From: Bacillus cereus G9842
GTDB lineage: Bacteria > Bacillota > Bacilli > Bacillales > Bacillaceae_G
Length of the DNA stretch: 64,000 nt
NCBI RefSeq assembly: GCF_000021305.1
Contig: NC_011772.1
Coordinates: forward strand, 147,001-211,000
Direction: 5' to 3'
Below are positions 21,943 through 30,924 of this stretch, in pieces (within the stretch, counting starts at the first letter, position 1; every line of letters starts with the position of its first letter). A program made the translations under genes and the position numbers. The notes under the pieces were generated by a model. That model made no database searches. It was not told the DNA's origin and saw only the letters and a list, made by a program, of their open reading frames with translations.

Positions 21943-23379
21943 TTGAAAAAAAGAAAGATAGCAGTGGTCATTGCGGCATATACGGTTTTGCTTGCAACGT
22001 CTGTACATACGTATAAAAAACAAATTGATCATCCTATTATGAGTGATGTAGGTAAATTGCTTCCGACAAAAATAAAACGAGTTGAAAGTGCTACGGAAGA
22101 GCACTCGTTAATAAAATTAGTGCGAGATGCAAAAGTTTCAGGAGAGAAAATTTCCATTGCAGGTATGCAACATAGCCAAGGAGGACAGACATATTATCCG
22201 AATGGTACGATGCTCGATATGAAAGGATATAATAAAATATTAGAATTTGATCCAGAGAAGAAGTGGATTACAGTTCAAAGTGGTGTCACGTGGAATGATA
22301 TTCAGAAGAAAATAAATCCATATGGCCTTGCGGTACAGGTCATGCAGTCTCAAAATATTTTTACTGTTGGTGGTTCATTAAGTGTAAATGTACACGGGCG
22401 TGATATTCGTCATGAGGCACTGATTGATACAATAGAGTCATTTAGATTGTTAATGGCAGATGGCACGGTACGTAATGTAAGTAGAGAAGAAAATGCAGCG
22501 TTATTTCCATATGTCATTGGTGGTTACGGTTTATTTGGAGTTATTTTAGATGTGACGCTGAAGTTAACAGATGATGAATTATATGAAATGCACACGAGAA
22601 TGATAGATTATAAAGAATACGCATCTTATTTCAAAGAGAAAGTGAAAAGAGATGAGAATGTTCGTATGCACTTAGCACGTATTTCTGTTGCTCCAAATTC
22701 ATTTTTAAAAGAGATGTATGTGACAGATTATACTTTGGCACAAAATCAAAATATGAGAGAAGAGTACAGTGAATTAAAGGAAGAAAATATTATAGCTGCA
22801 CCGAAATTTTTACTTGGGTTATCACGTTATAGTGATTGGGGAAAGAATACATTTTGGAATATACAAAGAGGTTATTTTGAACGTACAGATGGAAAGTATG
22901 AGACGCGTAATAATGTTATGAGATCAGATAGTGCTTTTATGGAATATGAAAATCCAAATAGGACCGAAGTGTTACAAGAATACTTTGTGCCTATAGATGC
23001 TTTCACGGAGTATATAGATGATTTACGTAACGTATTAAATGAAGAAGAGTTTAATTTGCTCAACATTACGATTCGTTACGTGGAAAAGAATGAAAATGCA
23101 GTTTTGTCCTATGCGAAAGATGATATGTTTGCGCTGGTTCTTTTAATTAACCAGGGACGCTCAGATAGTGAGATAAAGAAAACAGAGGATGTCATTCGGA
23201 AGATGATTGATGTTACTTTAAAGCATAACGGTAGTTACTATTTGCCGTATTATTCTTATCCAACGAAAGAGCAGTTAAAGAAGGCATATCCTCGTATTGA
23301 AGAATTTCTCAAGAAAAAGAAGGAAGTAGATTCAGAAGAGAGATTTGTGAATTTATTTTATAGGGAGTATACGAAATGA
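21943..23379 (+). CDS. FAD-binding oxidase, membrane anchored
   Basis: 478-residue flavoprotein. N-terminal single membrane segment (IAVVIAAYTVLLATS), then a PCMH-type FAD-binding domain with GGSLSVNVHGRD and VIGGYGLFGVILDVTLKL, and a C-terminal substrate domain. Such proteins relate to D-arabinono-lactone/L-gulonolactone oxidases, but the substrate cannot be told. The FAD-attachment style region is SIAGMQHSQGGQTYYPNG. Start is TTG at 21943 behind AAGGAGAGTGTCC. It overlaps the next gene by 4 bp (ATGA), so the two are co-translated. Confidence 0.85.
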   Translation: MKKRKIAVVIAAYTVLLATSVHTYKKQIDHPIMSDVGKLLPTKIKRVESATEEHSLIKLVRDAKVSGEKISIAGMQHSQGGQTYYPNGTMLDMKGYNKILEFDPEKKWITVQSGVTWNDIQKKINPYGLAVQVMQSQNIFTVGGSLSVNVHGRDIRHEALIDTIESFRLLMADGTVRNVSREENAALFPYVIGGYGLFGVILDVTLKLTDDELYEMHTRMIDYKEYASYFKEKVKRDENVRMHLARISVAPNSFLKEMYVTDYTLAQNQNMREEYSELKEENIIAAPKFLLGLSRYSDWGKNTFWNIQRGYFERTDGKYETRNNVMRSDSAFMEYENPNRTEVLQEYFVPIDAFTEYIDDLRNVLNEEEFNLLNITIRYVEKNENAVLSYAKDDMFALVLLINQGRSDSEIKKTEDVIRKMIDVTLKHNGSYYLPYYSYPTKEQLKKAYPRIEEFLKKKKEVDSEERFVNLFYREYTK

Positions 23380-23909
23380 CATATAGAAGATTTGTAGCTT
23401 CGCAAAGTATCATCATGATGGCAGGAAGTATGGTATTTCCTTTTTATATATTATTGCTTCGAAACGTTGGAAATAGCTTCTCGCAATTTGGCTGGGCGTA
23501 TGGCTTATTTGCTTTAACATCAGCACTTGTATATCCACTAGTGGGAAAGGTATCTGATCAAGTAGGTGATAAAAAATTATTAATAATATACGCTTGGTCC
23601 ATGGCAATCTTAATGCTTTGTTTTCCGATTGCCACGGAAGTATGGCATGTGTATCTTCTTCAAATTGTAATGGGAGTTTTAGGTGCTGTGCAGCGTAATA
23701 CTGAGAAGACTTCGTTAGCACGAAAGGTTGCGCAGGAAAAGGCTGGTTATGAGATTGGAAAATACCATGTATGGACATCCATTGGCGGAGCAGTAGCGGT
23801 TATTGCCACGGGATATTTAGTAGATTTCTTTACGATTGGTACAATTTTTTATATTGCATCTATTCTATATGTAGTAAGCGGGATTGTATTAAGTAGTAAA
23901 AAAATATAA
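23376..23909 (+). CDS. Half-size MFS-type membrane protein
   Basis: 177-residue protein with six predicted helices, matching just the N-terminal half of a major facilitator transporter. Includes the family loop GKVSDQVGDKK between helices 2 and 3. It ends after helix 6 with no second half in any frame downstream. Starts within the stop of the FAD oxidase gene (ATGA). It could be a natural half-transporter acting as a dimer, or a truncated gene kept for its link with the oxidase. No disrupted remnant of the other half was seen. Confidence 0.75.
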   Translation: MTYRRFVASQSIIMMAGSMVFPFYILLLRNVGNSFSQFGWAYGLFALTSALVYPLVGKVSDQVGDKKLLIIYAWSMAILMLCFPIATEVWHVYLLQIVMGVLGAVQRNTEKTSLARKVAQEKAGYEIGKYHVWTSIGGAVAVIATGYLVDFFTIGTIFYIASILYVVSGIVLSSKKI

Positions 23910-23978
23910 CTATTCCTATTTTCACCTTAATACCCTTTATTTGTTATACTAAAAGGGAATACAAAAGAAAAGGGGACA

Positions 23979-25706
23979 GTGCCTTTGATGAAATTTGTAG
24001 TTTTAGCTATTCTTACTTTGTTTTTGATTCCATGGACAAGAAGTAGTAGTAAGCTTCGAGCAGTGGATAAGAAGGGAGATAAGAAGGTTGTAAAGGGTAA
24101 GAAATCATCTATTTTAGTTATTCCTGTTTTATTTTGGATAGGTATTGCAATCTATGAATACTTTTGGCTAATTGATGATCGAGTAGATTCGATTCTTACT
24201 CATTATTCTGTTGCAGTAGCAATTTTAATTGGGCTTGTTTTATTTTCACAAGATCAAATAGGTAAATTAGAAGGTACGTTAAAAGGACTTCTAATGTTTA
24301 TTTTACTCGCAAGTTACGGTTACTTTGGTTATTTGCACGATATAGTAATCTCGCAAAAGAAATATGATTCTGTTGTTAAGGTAGAGAAAGATATTTCAGA
24401 GCCATTTACTGAAAATGACCAGCCGTTTACAGTGCCGCCAAAGACAGCGGAGAATAAGATGAAAAAAGTATTTGGTGATATTCCGAAAGTAGCTTATTTT
24501 GAGCTAGGAGAATTAACGCCACAAATGGTAAACGGCGAAGCTTTATATGTAGCGCCGATTGAAGTTTCAGGATTTTTTAAAGCGCGTAAAGCTGAGACAA
24601 TTCCAGGGTATGTAACGATGTCAGGTACAAATCCTGATGCGGAAGCGAAACTGCACCTCGGTTATAAAATGAAATATGTGCCAAGCATGTTTTTTGGTAA
24701 TAATTTAGAGCGTGTGGTAAGGCAAGCAGAACCAGATTTAATCTTTAAAGGAAAACCTAAATTTGAGGTTGATGATAAAGGGAAACCATATTATACAATG
24801 ACGTATGGTGAATTTATTTCAGGAAGATCTGGATTTGAGGTAGAGGGTGTTGTCGTAGTAGACGCACAAACAGGTGAAGTGAAAAGGTATGATAAAGGAA
24901 AGGCACCTAAATTTGTTGATGGTGTATTAAATCATGAGACTGCATCTACGTTAAATACGTACTTTGGTAAATATATTCACGGATTTTGGAATACGAAATT
25001 CTCGCAAACTGATATGAAGATTCCGACTGAGTGGGGAACGAAAGAAGGCGTGACCCCGATCTTTGGTAAAGATGGAACACTATATTATTTTACAGACTTT
25101 ACTTCTCCAAAAGAAGGAGTAGATTCAGCCCTAGGCTATTCATTAGTAGATGCACGCACAGGCAAGCTATATTACTATAATGGAAAAGAAGTGAAGGGGA
25201 TTATGGATGGTTCAGCAGCTACAGAAGTAGTGGATAATTCCTTTAAGAGAGAGAAATGGCATGGGACAATGCCTGTCATTTATAACGTATACGGTAAACC
25301 AGCTTGGATTATTCCGGTTGTTGATGATGGAGGCCTAGTACGTGCACATACAGTTGTATATGCTGCTAATGCAAAAATATTTGCGACAGGTTCTTCGCAG
25401 AAAGAAGCGCTTGAGAATTATAAAAACGTAATGAGTGGTAATGGTGATACCTTTAGACCAACCTCAACAGGAAAAGAAGCGCAAAAAGAAGGTATTGTAC
25501 AACGTGTATATAAAGAGAAATCAGGTGAAAATACAATCGTGTACGTACTTTTAGAGAATGAACAAAAGGTATTTATGATACCGGTGAAGAAATTCCCGTA
25601 TGCTATGTTTACAGAAGTAGGAGACCCAATTCAAATTACATATTTAGATACAGGAGAGACGATGGCCTCAGTATCTAAATTTACGAATAGCAATGTGAAA
25701 AAGTAA
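23979..25706 (+). CDS. Conserved multi-helix membrane protein, function unknown
   Basis: 575-residue protein. The first 130 residues hold about four hydrophobic helices, including LVIPVLFWIGIAIYEYFWLI and AVAILIGLVLFS. The rest is a large, mostly extracytoplasmic region with internal repeats resembling PepSY-like segments (GVVVVDAQTGEVKRYD, GYSLVDARTGKLYYYNGKE). I do not recognise a named family. The frame opens with GTG at 23979; an ATG three codons on (23988) is equally possible, given the AAAAGGGGACA site. Monocistronic with a terminator. Confidence 0.8.
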   Translation: MPLMKFVVLAILTLFLIPWTRSSSKLRAVDKKGDKKVVKGKKSSILVIPVLFWIGIAIYEYFWLIDDRVDSILTHYSVAVAILIGLVLFSQDQIGKLEGTLKGLLMFILLASYGYFGYLHDIVISQKKYDSVVKVEKDISEPFTENDQPFTVPPKTAENKMKKVFGDIPKVAYFELGELTPQMVNGEALYVAPIEVSGFFKARKAETIPGYVTMSGTNPDAEAKLHLGYKMKYVPSMFFGNNLERVVRQAEPDLIFKGKPKFEVDDKGKPYYTMTYGEFISGRSGFEVEGVVVVDAQTGEVKRYDKGKAPKFVDGVLNHETASTLNTYFGKYIHGFWNTKFSQTDMKIPTEWGTKEGVTPIFGKDGTLYYFTDFTSPKEGVDSALGYSLVDARTGKLYYYNGKEVKGIMDGSAATEVVDNSFKREKWHGTMPVIYNVYGKPAWIIPVVDDGGLVRAHTVVYAANAKIFATGSSQKEALENYKNVMSGNGDTFRPTSTGKEAQKEGIVQRVYKEKSGENTIVYVLLENEQKVFMIPVKKFPYAMFTEVGDPIQITYLDTGETMASVSKFTNSNVKK

Positions 25707-25733
25707 AGCGATAGAATTTCTATCGCTTTTTTT
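25706..25733 (+). terminator. Terminator
   Basis: AAAGCGATAGAA-TTTCTATCGCTTTTTTT right at the stop of the preceding gene. Confidence 0.9.
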
Positions 25734-25762
25734 ACATTATGAAAGAGGAAAATGCGCTGTAC

Positions 25763-25796
25763 TTGACGTATGTTTATGATGTAACTATAATTGTTA
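25763..25796 (+). promoter_or_regulatory. Promoter of the Bcr/CflA gene with overlapping palindrome
   Basis: TTGACG (25763-25768), 17 bp, TATAAT (25786-25791). GTAAC-TATAATT-GTTAC (25781-25797) is an inverted repeat centred on the -10 box and could be a repressor site. Confidence 0.6.
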
Positions 25797-25832
25797 CGAT
25801 TCAGTGTGTATAGGAAAGGGTGAATTGAAAAA

Positions 25833-27083
25833 GTGAATGAAGTTAATCACGAAATATATAAACCTGTAAAGGCAAACAGGTTATGGATGATTCTTGTATT
25901 AGGAACACTTACGGCGATTGGGCCATTATCTATTGATATGTATTTGCCTTCATTACCGAAGTTAACGGATGACTTGCAAACAGGTGCATCCCTAGCGCAG
26001 CTTACATTAACAGCTTGTCTGCTTGGGCTGTCAGTAGGACAATTATTTGTTGGCTCAATTAGTGATATTTACGGAAGACGCAAACCACTTATTATTGCTC
26101 TTATTATTTATGTTGCTTCTTCTTTACTTTGTGCTGTTGCGCCATCTATTTGGACATTAGTGTTATTGCGCTTCCTACAAGGAGCTTCAGGATCAGCCGG
26201 GATTGTTATATCACGTGCGATGGTACGTGATATGTACTCAGGTTCTGAAATGACGAAGTTTTTCTCACTGCTTATGTTAGTAAACGGAGCAGCACCTATT
26301 TTGGCACCGATTATTGGGGGGCAATTATTACAGTTTACAACGTGGCGCGGTGTTTTCATCGTTCTTGGAGCAATTAGCGTATGCATGTTAATCTCAGCTA
26401 CTTTTGTATTGCGTGAAACATTACCTCCTGAAGAAAGAGAAACGGGTGGTTTGTCAGGGACTTTGGCGACGTACGGAAAATTGTTAAAGGACCGTCTGTT
26501 TATGGGATATGCATTGTCACAAGGATTAGTAACAGCGGCAATGTTTGCATACATTTCGGGCTCACCATTTGTGTTGCAGAACATATACGGAGCATCACCA
26601 CAGCAATTTAGTTTATTCTTTGCGATTAACGGCATCGGTATTATTATTGCTAGTCAGGTAACGGGTCGTTTAGCGGGGAAAGTGAATGAGAAGACATTAT
26701 TTGTTGCTGGTATTATTATCGCAGCTGTTGGTGGCCTATCTTTACTACTGACAATCGTACTAGGAATAGGTTTAATCGGTGTTTTATGTTCGTTATTCCT
26801 TGTTGTATCAAGTGTCGGGGTTGTATCAACAACTGGGTTCTCATTAGCGATGAGAAATCAGAAGCAAGCTGCAGGAACAGCGTCAGCTTTATTAGGCTTA
26901 TTACAGTTCATTTCAGGAGCGCTTGTCGCTCCGCTAGTAGGTATTGGTGGGAGTAATACAGCGTTACCGATGGGTGTTGTTATTGCGCTTTGTGAAGTAG
27001 GGGCAGTATTATGTTATCTATTTATGGCCAGAAGAAGTGAGAAGCAGTTTGAACTGCAACAAAGACAAAATTTAGAGGCTTAA
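25833..27083 (+). CDS. Bcr/CflA family multidrug efflux MFS transporter
   Basis: 416-residue drug:proton antiporter with 12 predicted helices. Family marks: PLSIDMYLPSLP near the start, the loop GSISDIYGRRKPL between helices 2 and 3, LRFLQGASGSAGIVISRAMVRDM and GxLxQFTTWRGVF. The subfamily is known for bicyclomycin and chloramphenicol-type efflux; actual substrate unknown. GTG start behind AAAGGGTGAATTG. Own promoter and terminator; no regulator gene alongside. Confidence 0.92.
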   Translation: MNEVNHEIYKPVKANRLWMILVLGTLTAIGPLSIDMYLPSLPKLTDDLQTGASLAQLTLTACLLGLSVGQLFVGSISDIYGRRKPLIIALIIYVASSLLCAVAPSIWTLVLLRFLQGASGSAGIVISRAMVRDMYSGSEMTKFFSLLMLVNGAAPILAPIIGGQLLQFTTWRGVFIVLGAISVCMLISATFVLRETLPPEERETGGLSGTLATYGKLLKDRLFMGYALSQGLVTAAMFAYISGSPFVLQNIYGASPQQFSLFFAINGIGIIIASQVTGRLAGKVNEKTLFVAGIIIAAVGGLSLLLTIVLGIGLIGVLCSLFLVVSSVGVVSTTGFSLAMRNQKQAAGTASALLGLLQFISGALVAPLVGIGGSNTALPMGVVIALCEVGAVLCYLFMARRSEKQFELQQRQNLEA

Positions 27084-27085
27084 CA

Positions 27086-27130
27086 AAAAAGAACTGATTC
27101 AAAGGGAATGTTTGAATCAGTTCTTTTTTT
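27086..27130. terminator. Bidirectional terminator
   Basis: AAAAAAGAACTGATTCAAA pairs with TTTGAATCAGTTCTTTTTT. Shared by the Bcr/CflA gene and the convergent hypothetical gene, whose end it overlaps. Confidence 0.92.
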
Positions 27131-27563
27131 CATTTCTTTGAAATACCTCATACATATTATTCATGATCGTATCATATAAAACAGCAAGTTTATCCCACAC
27201 CCAGCGATTACTATCGACTTCTTTTTCCCCACAGTCGATAATATCGGTATGGTCAGTAATTTTATACGCTTTTTTAACGATAATAGGAGCAATCTTCGGT
27301 ATACGTGGGATTTCCTTTAAGGTATCTGCAAAGTTTCCAATGTAGACATGACCGATGATTTCGATTGTTAATGATTTATCCGATATATTTAGCACGGTAT
27401 GAAATTGATTTGTATGTTGTTGTTTTAAATATTGAGCTAACTTAAATGGAGCATGCTTCTTCTTTAATACGCGGCGAAGGCTCTCTGTATTTTCGATATG
27501 AAGTGATTTTTCGCGAATAAGGACACGAATATCTTCTCCCATAAAAGGCATTGTGTTGTACAT
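27117..27563 (-). CDS. Hypothetical cytoplasmic protein
   Basis: 148 residues, soluble, no recognised domain. Contains ESLRRVLKKKHAPFKLAQYL and a WVWDKLAVLYDTIMNNMYEV tail. ATG start behind TTAAGGAGAATCATC. Upstream lie two inverted repeats of the TTACA/TGTAA type (27583-27656). The reading frame and ribosome site are convincing; function is unknown. Confidence 0.75.
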   Translation of the reverse strand: MYNTMPFMGEDIRVLIREKSLHIENTESLRRVLKKKHAPFKLAQYLKQQHTNQFHTVLNISDKSLTIEIIGHVYIGNFADTLKEIPRIPKIAPIIVKKAYKITDHTDIIDCGEKEVDSNRWVWDKLAVLYDTIMNNMYEVFQRNEKKN

Positions 27564-27582
27564 AGATGATTCTCCTTAAAAC

Positions 27583-27656
27583 CTTACATATGTTTGCGTT
27601 ATGCATATGTAAGTCTAGCATGGTTTGTTCTTTATGTGTGCTTACAGTTTTGTAAG
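27583..27656. repeat. Two TTACA/TGTAA-type inverted repeats
   Basis: CTTACATATG (27583-27592) is repeated inverted as CATATGTAAG (27604-27613). A second, CTTACAGTTTTGTAAG (27641-27656), has the same form as the main boxes at 45-57 kb. The rest of the 65-bp promoter layout (half-site, ATAGT block) is not conserved here, so membership is doubtful. The flanking genes are 27117-27563 (minus) and 27838-28341 (plus). Confidence 0.5.
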
Positions 27657-27837
27657 GTGATGTAGTAAAGCATTGCAAAAGTTATTTGTATAAAGTGACG
27701 ATACTGTGACAAACATGTTGGTATATATATTACGATGTCGTCTTAAGTGTAAAAAGTAGGGCGTTCTCGGTATAATAACAAGTGGAGATAAAAGAAACTA
27801 TAATGAGTAATAGCTGTAGATAAAAGGAGAAGAAGAG

Positions 27838-28341
27838 ATGAAGAAGGTTTTGGGTATTGCTGTAATGGGAAGTATGATCCTTCTAGCAGGATGTAATGGA
27901 AATAAAGATACGAAAGAACCGAAAGAAAAGGTAGAGCAATCTACTGAACAAACAGAAGAGATGAAAGAATACCTTGCAGTACATGAAAAATACGATATAA
28001 AAATGAATAAAGAAATTAATAAAGCACTGCAGTTATTTGAAGTGGCAAAAGAAAAGGGCGGTAAGGAAATAACGAATGCAACATATAAAGAAGACGTGCA
28101 AAAGGTAACAACGAGCATGTTAGAAGATATTGATCATATACGTAAAGAAATTCGTGTTCCGAAGTCGAAAGAGCAAGAACATGAGGTATATGTTGGTTTC
28201 TTGAATGAATCAGAACAAGCGATGAAAAAATTACAGAAGTTAGCTAAAGAAGAAGATTCATCGTTGATTCGTGATATAGAAATTAACTTTGCAACAGCAT
28301 CGACATACTATAAACGTTTTCAAGCAGAAACGAAAAAATAA
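27838..28341 (+). CDS. Small lipoprotein
   Basis: 167-residue predicted lipoprotein. Lipobox LLAGC (Cys19), then a K/E-rich linker and a helical, highly charged domain. No named family recognised. ATG behind AAAAGGAGAAGAAG. Terminator follows at once. Upstream is a TTACA/TGTAA inverted repeat. Confidence 0.78.
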   Translation: MKKVLGIAVMGSMILLAGCNGNKDTKEPKEKVEQSTEQTEEMKEYLAVHEKYDIKMNKEINKALQLFEVAKEKGGKEITNATYKEDVQKVTTSMLEDIDHIRKEIRVPKSKEQEHEVYVGFLNESEQAMKKLQKLAKEEDSSLIRDIEINFATASTYYKRFQAETKK

Positions 28342-28367
28342 CCTTGCCTGTGCAAGGTTATTTTTTC
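28341..28367. terminator. Terminator between convergent genes
   Basis: AACCTTGC-ctgt-GCAAGGTT followed by ATTTTTTC. It overlaps the end of the convergent 71-residue gene. Confidence 0.82.
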
Positions 28368-28573
28368 TTCTTGCCATCTCTGTCTTCATCCTCAGATACT
28401 AATATTTTCTGTTCTTCGTGAAATTCGGAAATAGTTTGCCCGGTAATATTATCGAAAGGAGTATAAAAAGAAGTAATACGTTTCTTTTTAATAAAGAGTT
28501 TATAGGAGCCGATGATGACAAGTATAACGATTGTTAAGGGTAATCCTATAGTAGCAAGAAGTAAGGGGTCCAT
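28358..28573 (-). CDS. Small single-span membrane protein
   Basis: 71 residues: N-terminal helix (LLLATIGLPLTIVILVIIGSY), then a basic stretch and a charged tail. ATG behind TTAAAGGAGTTATAAG. No family recognised. Convergent with the lipoprotein gene and sharing its terminator. Confidence 0.7.
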   Translation of the reverse strand: MDPLLLATIGLPLTIVILVIIGSYKLFIKKKRITSFYTPFDNITGQTISEFHEEQKILVSEDEDRDGKKKK

Positions 28574-28673
28574 CTTATAACTCCTTTAACATCATTTCTT
28601 TTTATGATAAGCCGAAAACTGTAATTTCGATAAACGAATTAAAAACTGATTTTTCTAAATTTATCCAATTCGA

Positions 28674-28702
28674 TTGACTTTTCAATTTTTCAGAATTATA
28701 AT
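28674..28702 (+). promoter_or_regulatory. Promoter of S-box peptide transporter operon, possible CodY box
   Basis: TTGACT (28674-28679), 17-bp spacer, TATAAT (28697-28702). The spacer holds TTTTTCAGAATTA, a partial match to the CodY consensus. The predicted start precedes the S-box by about 35 nt. Confidence 0.65.
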
Positions 28703-28744
28703 TCGAAATATACAATTTGAACCAAATAATAATATAGCAATTTA

Positions 28745-28902
28745 CTTATCCAGAGAGGTAGAGGGACTGGCCCTATGACACCTCAGCAGCGGGTTCTGTA
28801 ATAGGAACACCGTGCTAATTCCAGCAAGCAAGTCTTGAAAGATAAGTGATGGGCCTTTGTTTGTTAAGCCTTGATCTTATTTTTTAAGATCAAGGCTTTT
28901 TG
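28745..28902 (+). promoter_or_regulatory. SAM-I (S-box) riboswitch upstream of a peptide ABC operon
   Basis: Aptamer opens CTTATCCAGAGAGG and contains GTAGAGGGACTGGCCC, TATGACACCTCAGCAGC and CACCGTGCTAATTCC, closing with GATAAG (28851-28857). A strong terminator follows: AAGCCTTGATCTT pairs with AAGATCAAGGCTTTTT (28866-28902). All S-box consensus parts are in order. This places the downstream transporter under methionine/SAM control. Confidence 0.95.
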
Positions 28903-28984
28903 TATTCTAAAAAGAGAAAAGGGAGTAATGGAAAAAGTACATTCATAAAACAAAGTAAATTCATGTGTTTAGGGGGTTATTGAA

Positions 28985-29902
28985 GTGTATGTAATTAAAA
29001 AATTATCGGTTATGGTGTTCACACTATGGGTTATTACGACAGTGACATTTCTAATTATGCATATTATTCCGGGAGATCCATTTTCATCAGATGCAAAAAT
29101 CTTTCCTGAAGAAGTGATCCAAAACATGAGAGCGAAGTATCACCTTGATGAACCGTTATGGAATCAATATGTTGCTTATTTAGACGGTGTAGTTCATTTT
29201 GATTTTGGTGAATCGGTTCAATCAACCGGGCAAGGTGTATCAGAAATTATAACAACTGGCTTTGGTCCATCAGCAATTATTGGTCTACAAGCACTTGTTA
29301 TTTCATTGTTAGTAGGAATTGCGGCAGGGACATTTGCTGCTCTATATCATGGGAGAGTAATTGACTATAGTGTGAGTTTGCTCGCAATTTTAGGTATTTC
29401 TATTCCAAGTTTTATTTTAGCACCACTATTTATACAAGTATTCGCTATCCAATTTGAGTTTTTACCAGTAGCCTCTTGGGGAACATTCGAACATACGGTA
29501 TTGCCATCCTTTGCATTAGCGTTAGGGCCAATCGCAGTTATTACAAGGTTTGTGCGTTCTAATATGATCGAAGTACTGCAGAGTGATTATATTAAGCTAG
29601 CAAGAGCAAAAGGTATACCAATTAAGAAGATTATTATAGGACACGCTCTTCGAAATGCGATTGTTCCAGTACTTACATTTGTTGGACCGTTAATGGCTGG
29701 ACTCTTAACAGGGACTTTTGTTATTGAAAAAATCTTTTCAATTCCTGGCCTAGGAAAATATTTTGTAGATAGTATTTTTAACCGAGACTATCCGGTGATT
29801 ATGGGAACAACGATTTTCTATAGTGCGTTATTAATTGCTTGTATTTTCATTACAGATATTATTCATCGCATTGTTGATCCGCGTATTCGTTCTATTACAT
29901 AA
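28985..29902 (+). CDS. Peptide ABC transporter permease, DppB/OppB type
   Basis: 305-residue permease with six predicted helices. N-terminal MYVIKKLSVMVFTLWVITTV and PGDPFSSD are typical of DppB/OppB; the EAA-like loop is DYIKLARAKGIPIKKIIIGHALRNAI. GTG start behind TTTAGGGGGTTATTGAA. First gene of a five-gene operon under the S-box, so its solute is probably a methionine-related compound or peptide. Exact substrate unknown. Confidence 0.92.
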   Translation: MYVIKKLSVMVFTLWVITTVTFLIMHIIPGDPFSSDAKIFPEEVIQNMRAKYHLDEPLWNQYVAYLDGVVHFDFGESVQSTGQGVSEIITTGFGPSAIIGLQALVISLLVGIAAGTFAALYHGRVIDYSVSLLAILGISIPSFILAPLFIQVFAIQFEFLPVASWGTFEHTVLPSFALALGPIAVITRFVRSNMIEVLQSDYIKLARAKGIPIKKIIIGHALRNAIVPVLTFVGPLMAGLLTGTFVIEKIFSIPGLGKYFVDSIFNRDYPVIMGTTIFYSALLIACIFITDIIHRIVDPRIRSIT

Positions 29903-29919
29903 GGAGGGGGGATATTTAA

Positions 29920-30924
29920 ATGGGAGCTTATGAGATTAATGAACAGTTATTAACGAAAGAAGAGAAAAAAGAATTAACGATAAATAAAAATCAGCAAACA
30001 ATTAGCAGAAAGAAAGAAGTGTTTCGTAAGTTTATATCGAATCCAATCGCAGTTTTAGGAACAGTGACGTTATTGCTAATTATTGTTTTCTCGCTTATTG
30101 GCGAAAGTTTAACTTTATTTACTGCGAGTGAACAAGTAAAAAAGGCAACAAATTTACCGCCGAGTAGTGAACATTGGTTTGGAACAGATGATCTAGGGAG
30201 AGATATTTGGGCACGTACTTGGGCTGGTGGGAAGATTTCACTAACAGTTGGATTAGTAGCAGCTGCCCTCGATATAGGGCTTGGTGTACTGATTGGTGGA
30301 TTTAGTGGATATGTGAGAGGGCGTAATCGTCTTGGAACGTTAATAGATGAATGGATTATACGAGGGATTGAAGTGTTATATGGTATCCCATATTTATTAA
30401 TTGTTATTTTACTATTGATCGTGATGAAACCAGGACTTTTTACAATTATAATCGCTCTTGCGTTAACAGGATGGATTGGCATGGCACGTCTCGTTAGAGC
30501 GCAGGTCTTGTCTTTAAAACAAAGAGAATTTGTTATTGCAGCAGAGCGATTAGGTACATCGCATATGAAGATTATATACGGACATATCATTCCGAACTTA
30601 ACAGGCATTATTATCGTAAATTTATCATTTACAATTCCAGCAGCTATTTTCTCAGAATCATTTTTAAGCTTTATCGGACTAGGAGTGCAATCACCGGCAG
30701 CAAGCTGGGGGACGATGACGAATGATGCACTTGGGACATTATTGAGCGGAGAATGGTGGCAGCTATTCTTCCCAGCAATCATGATTGCACTCATTATGTT
30801 TGCATTTAATGCAATTGGTGATGGTTTGCAAGATGCAATTGATCCGAAGATTGTAAAACGGAATCGAAAGGAGAAAAAACATGGCACAGCTCTTATCTTT
30901 AGAAAACGTAACATTGACCGTTGA
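29920..30924 (+). CDS. Peptide ABC transporter permease, DppC/OppC type
   Basis: 334-residue permease partner with an N-terminal cytoplasmic arm, six helices, the DppC signature HWFGTDDLGRDIWARTWAG and the ATPase-contact loop VIAAERLGTSHMKIIYGHIIPN. ATG behind AAGGAGGGGGGATATT. Its 3' end overlaps the next gene by 44 bp, an unusually long overlap that lies in the C-terminal basic tail. Confidence 0.92.
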   Translation: MGAYEINEQLLTKEEKKELTINKNQQTISRKKEVFRKFISNPIAVLGTVTLLLIIVFSLIGESLTLFTASEQVKKATNLPPSSEHWFGTDDLGRDIWARTWAGGKISLTVGLVAAALDIGLGVLIGGFSGYVRGRNRLGTLIDEWIIRGIEVLYGIPYLLIVILLLIVMKPGLFTIIIALALTGWIGMARLVRAQVLSLKQREFVIAAERLGTSHMKIIYGHIIPNLTGIIIVNLSFTIPAAIFSESFLSFIGLGVQSPAASWGTMTNDALGTLLSGEWWQLFFPAIMIALIMFAFNAIGDGLQDAIDPKIVKRNRKEKKHGTALIFRKRNIDR

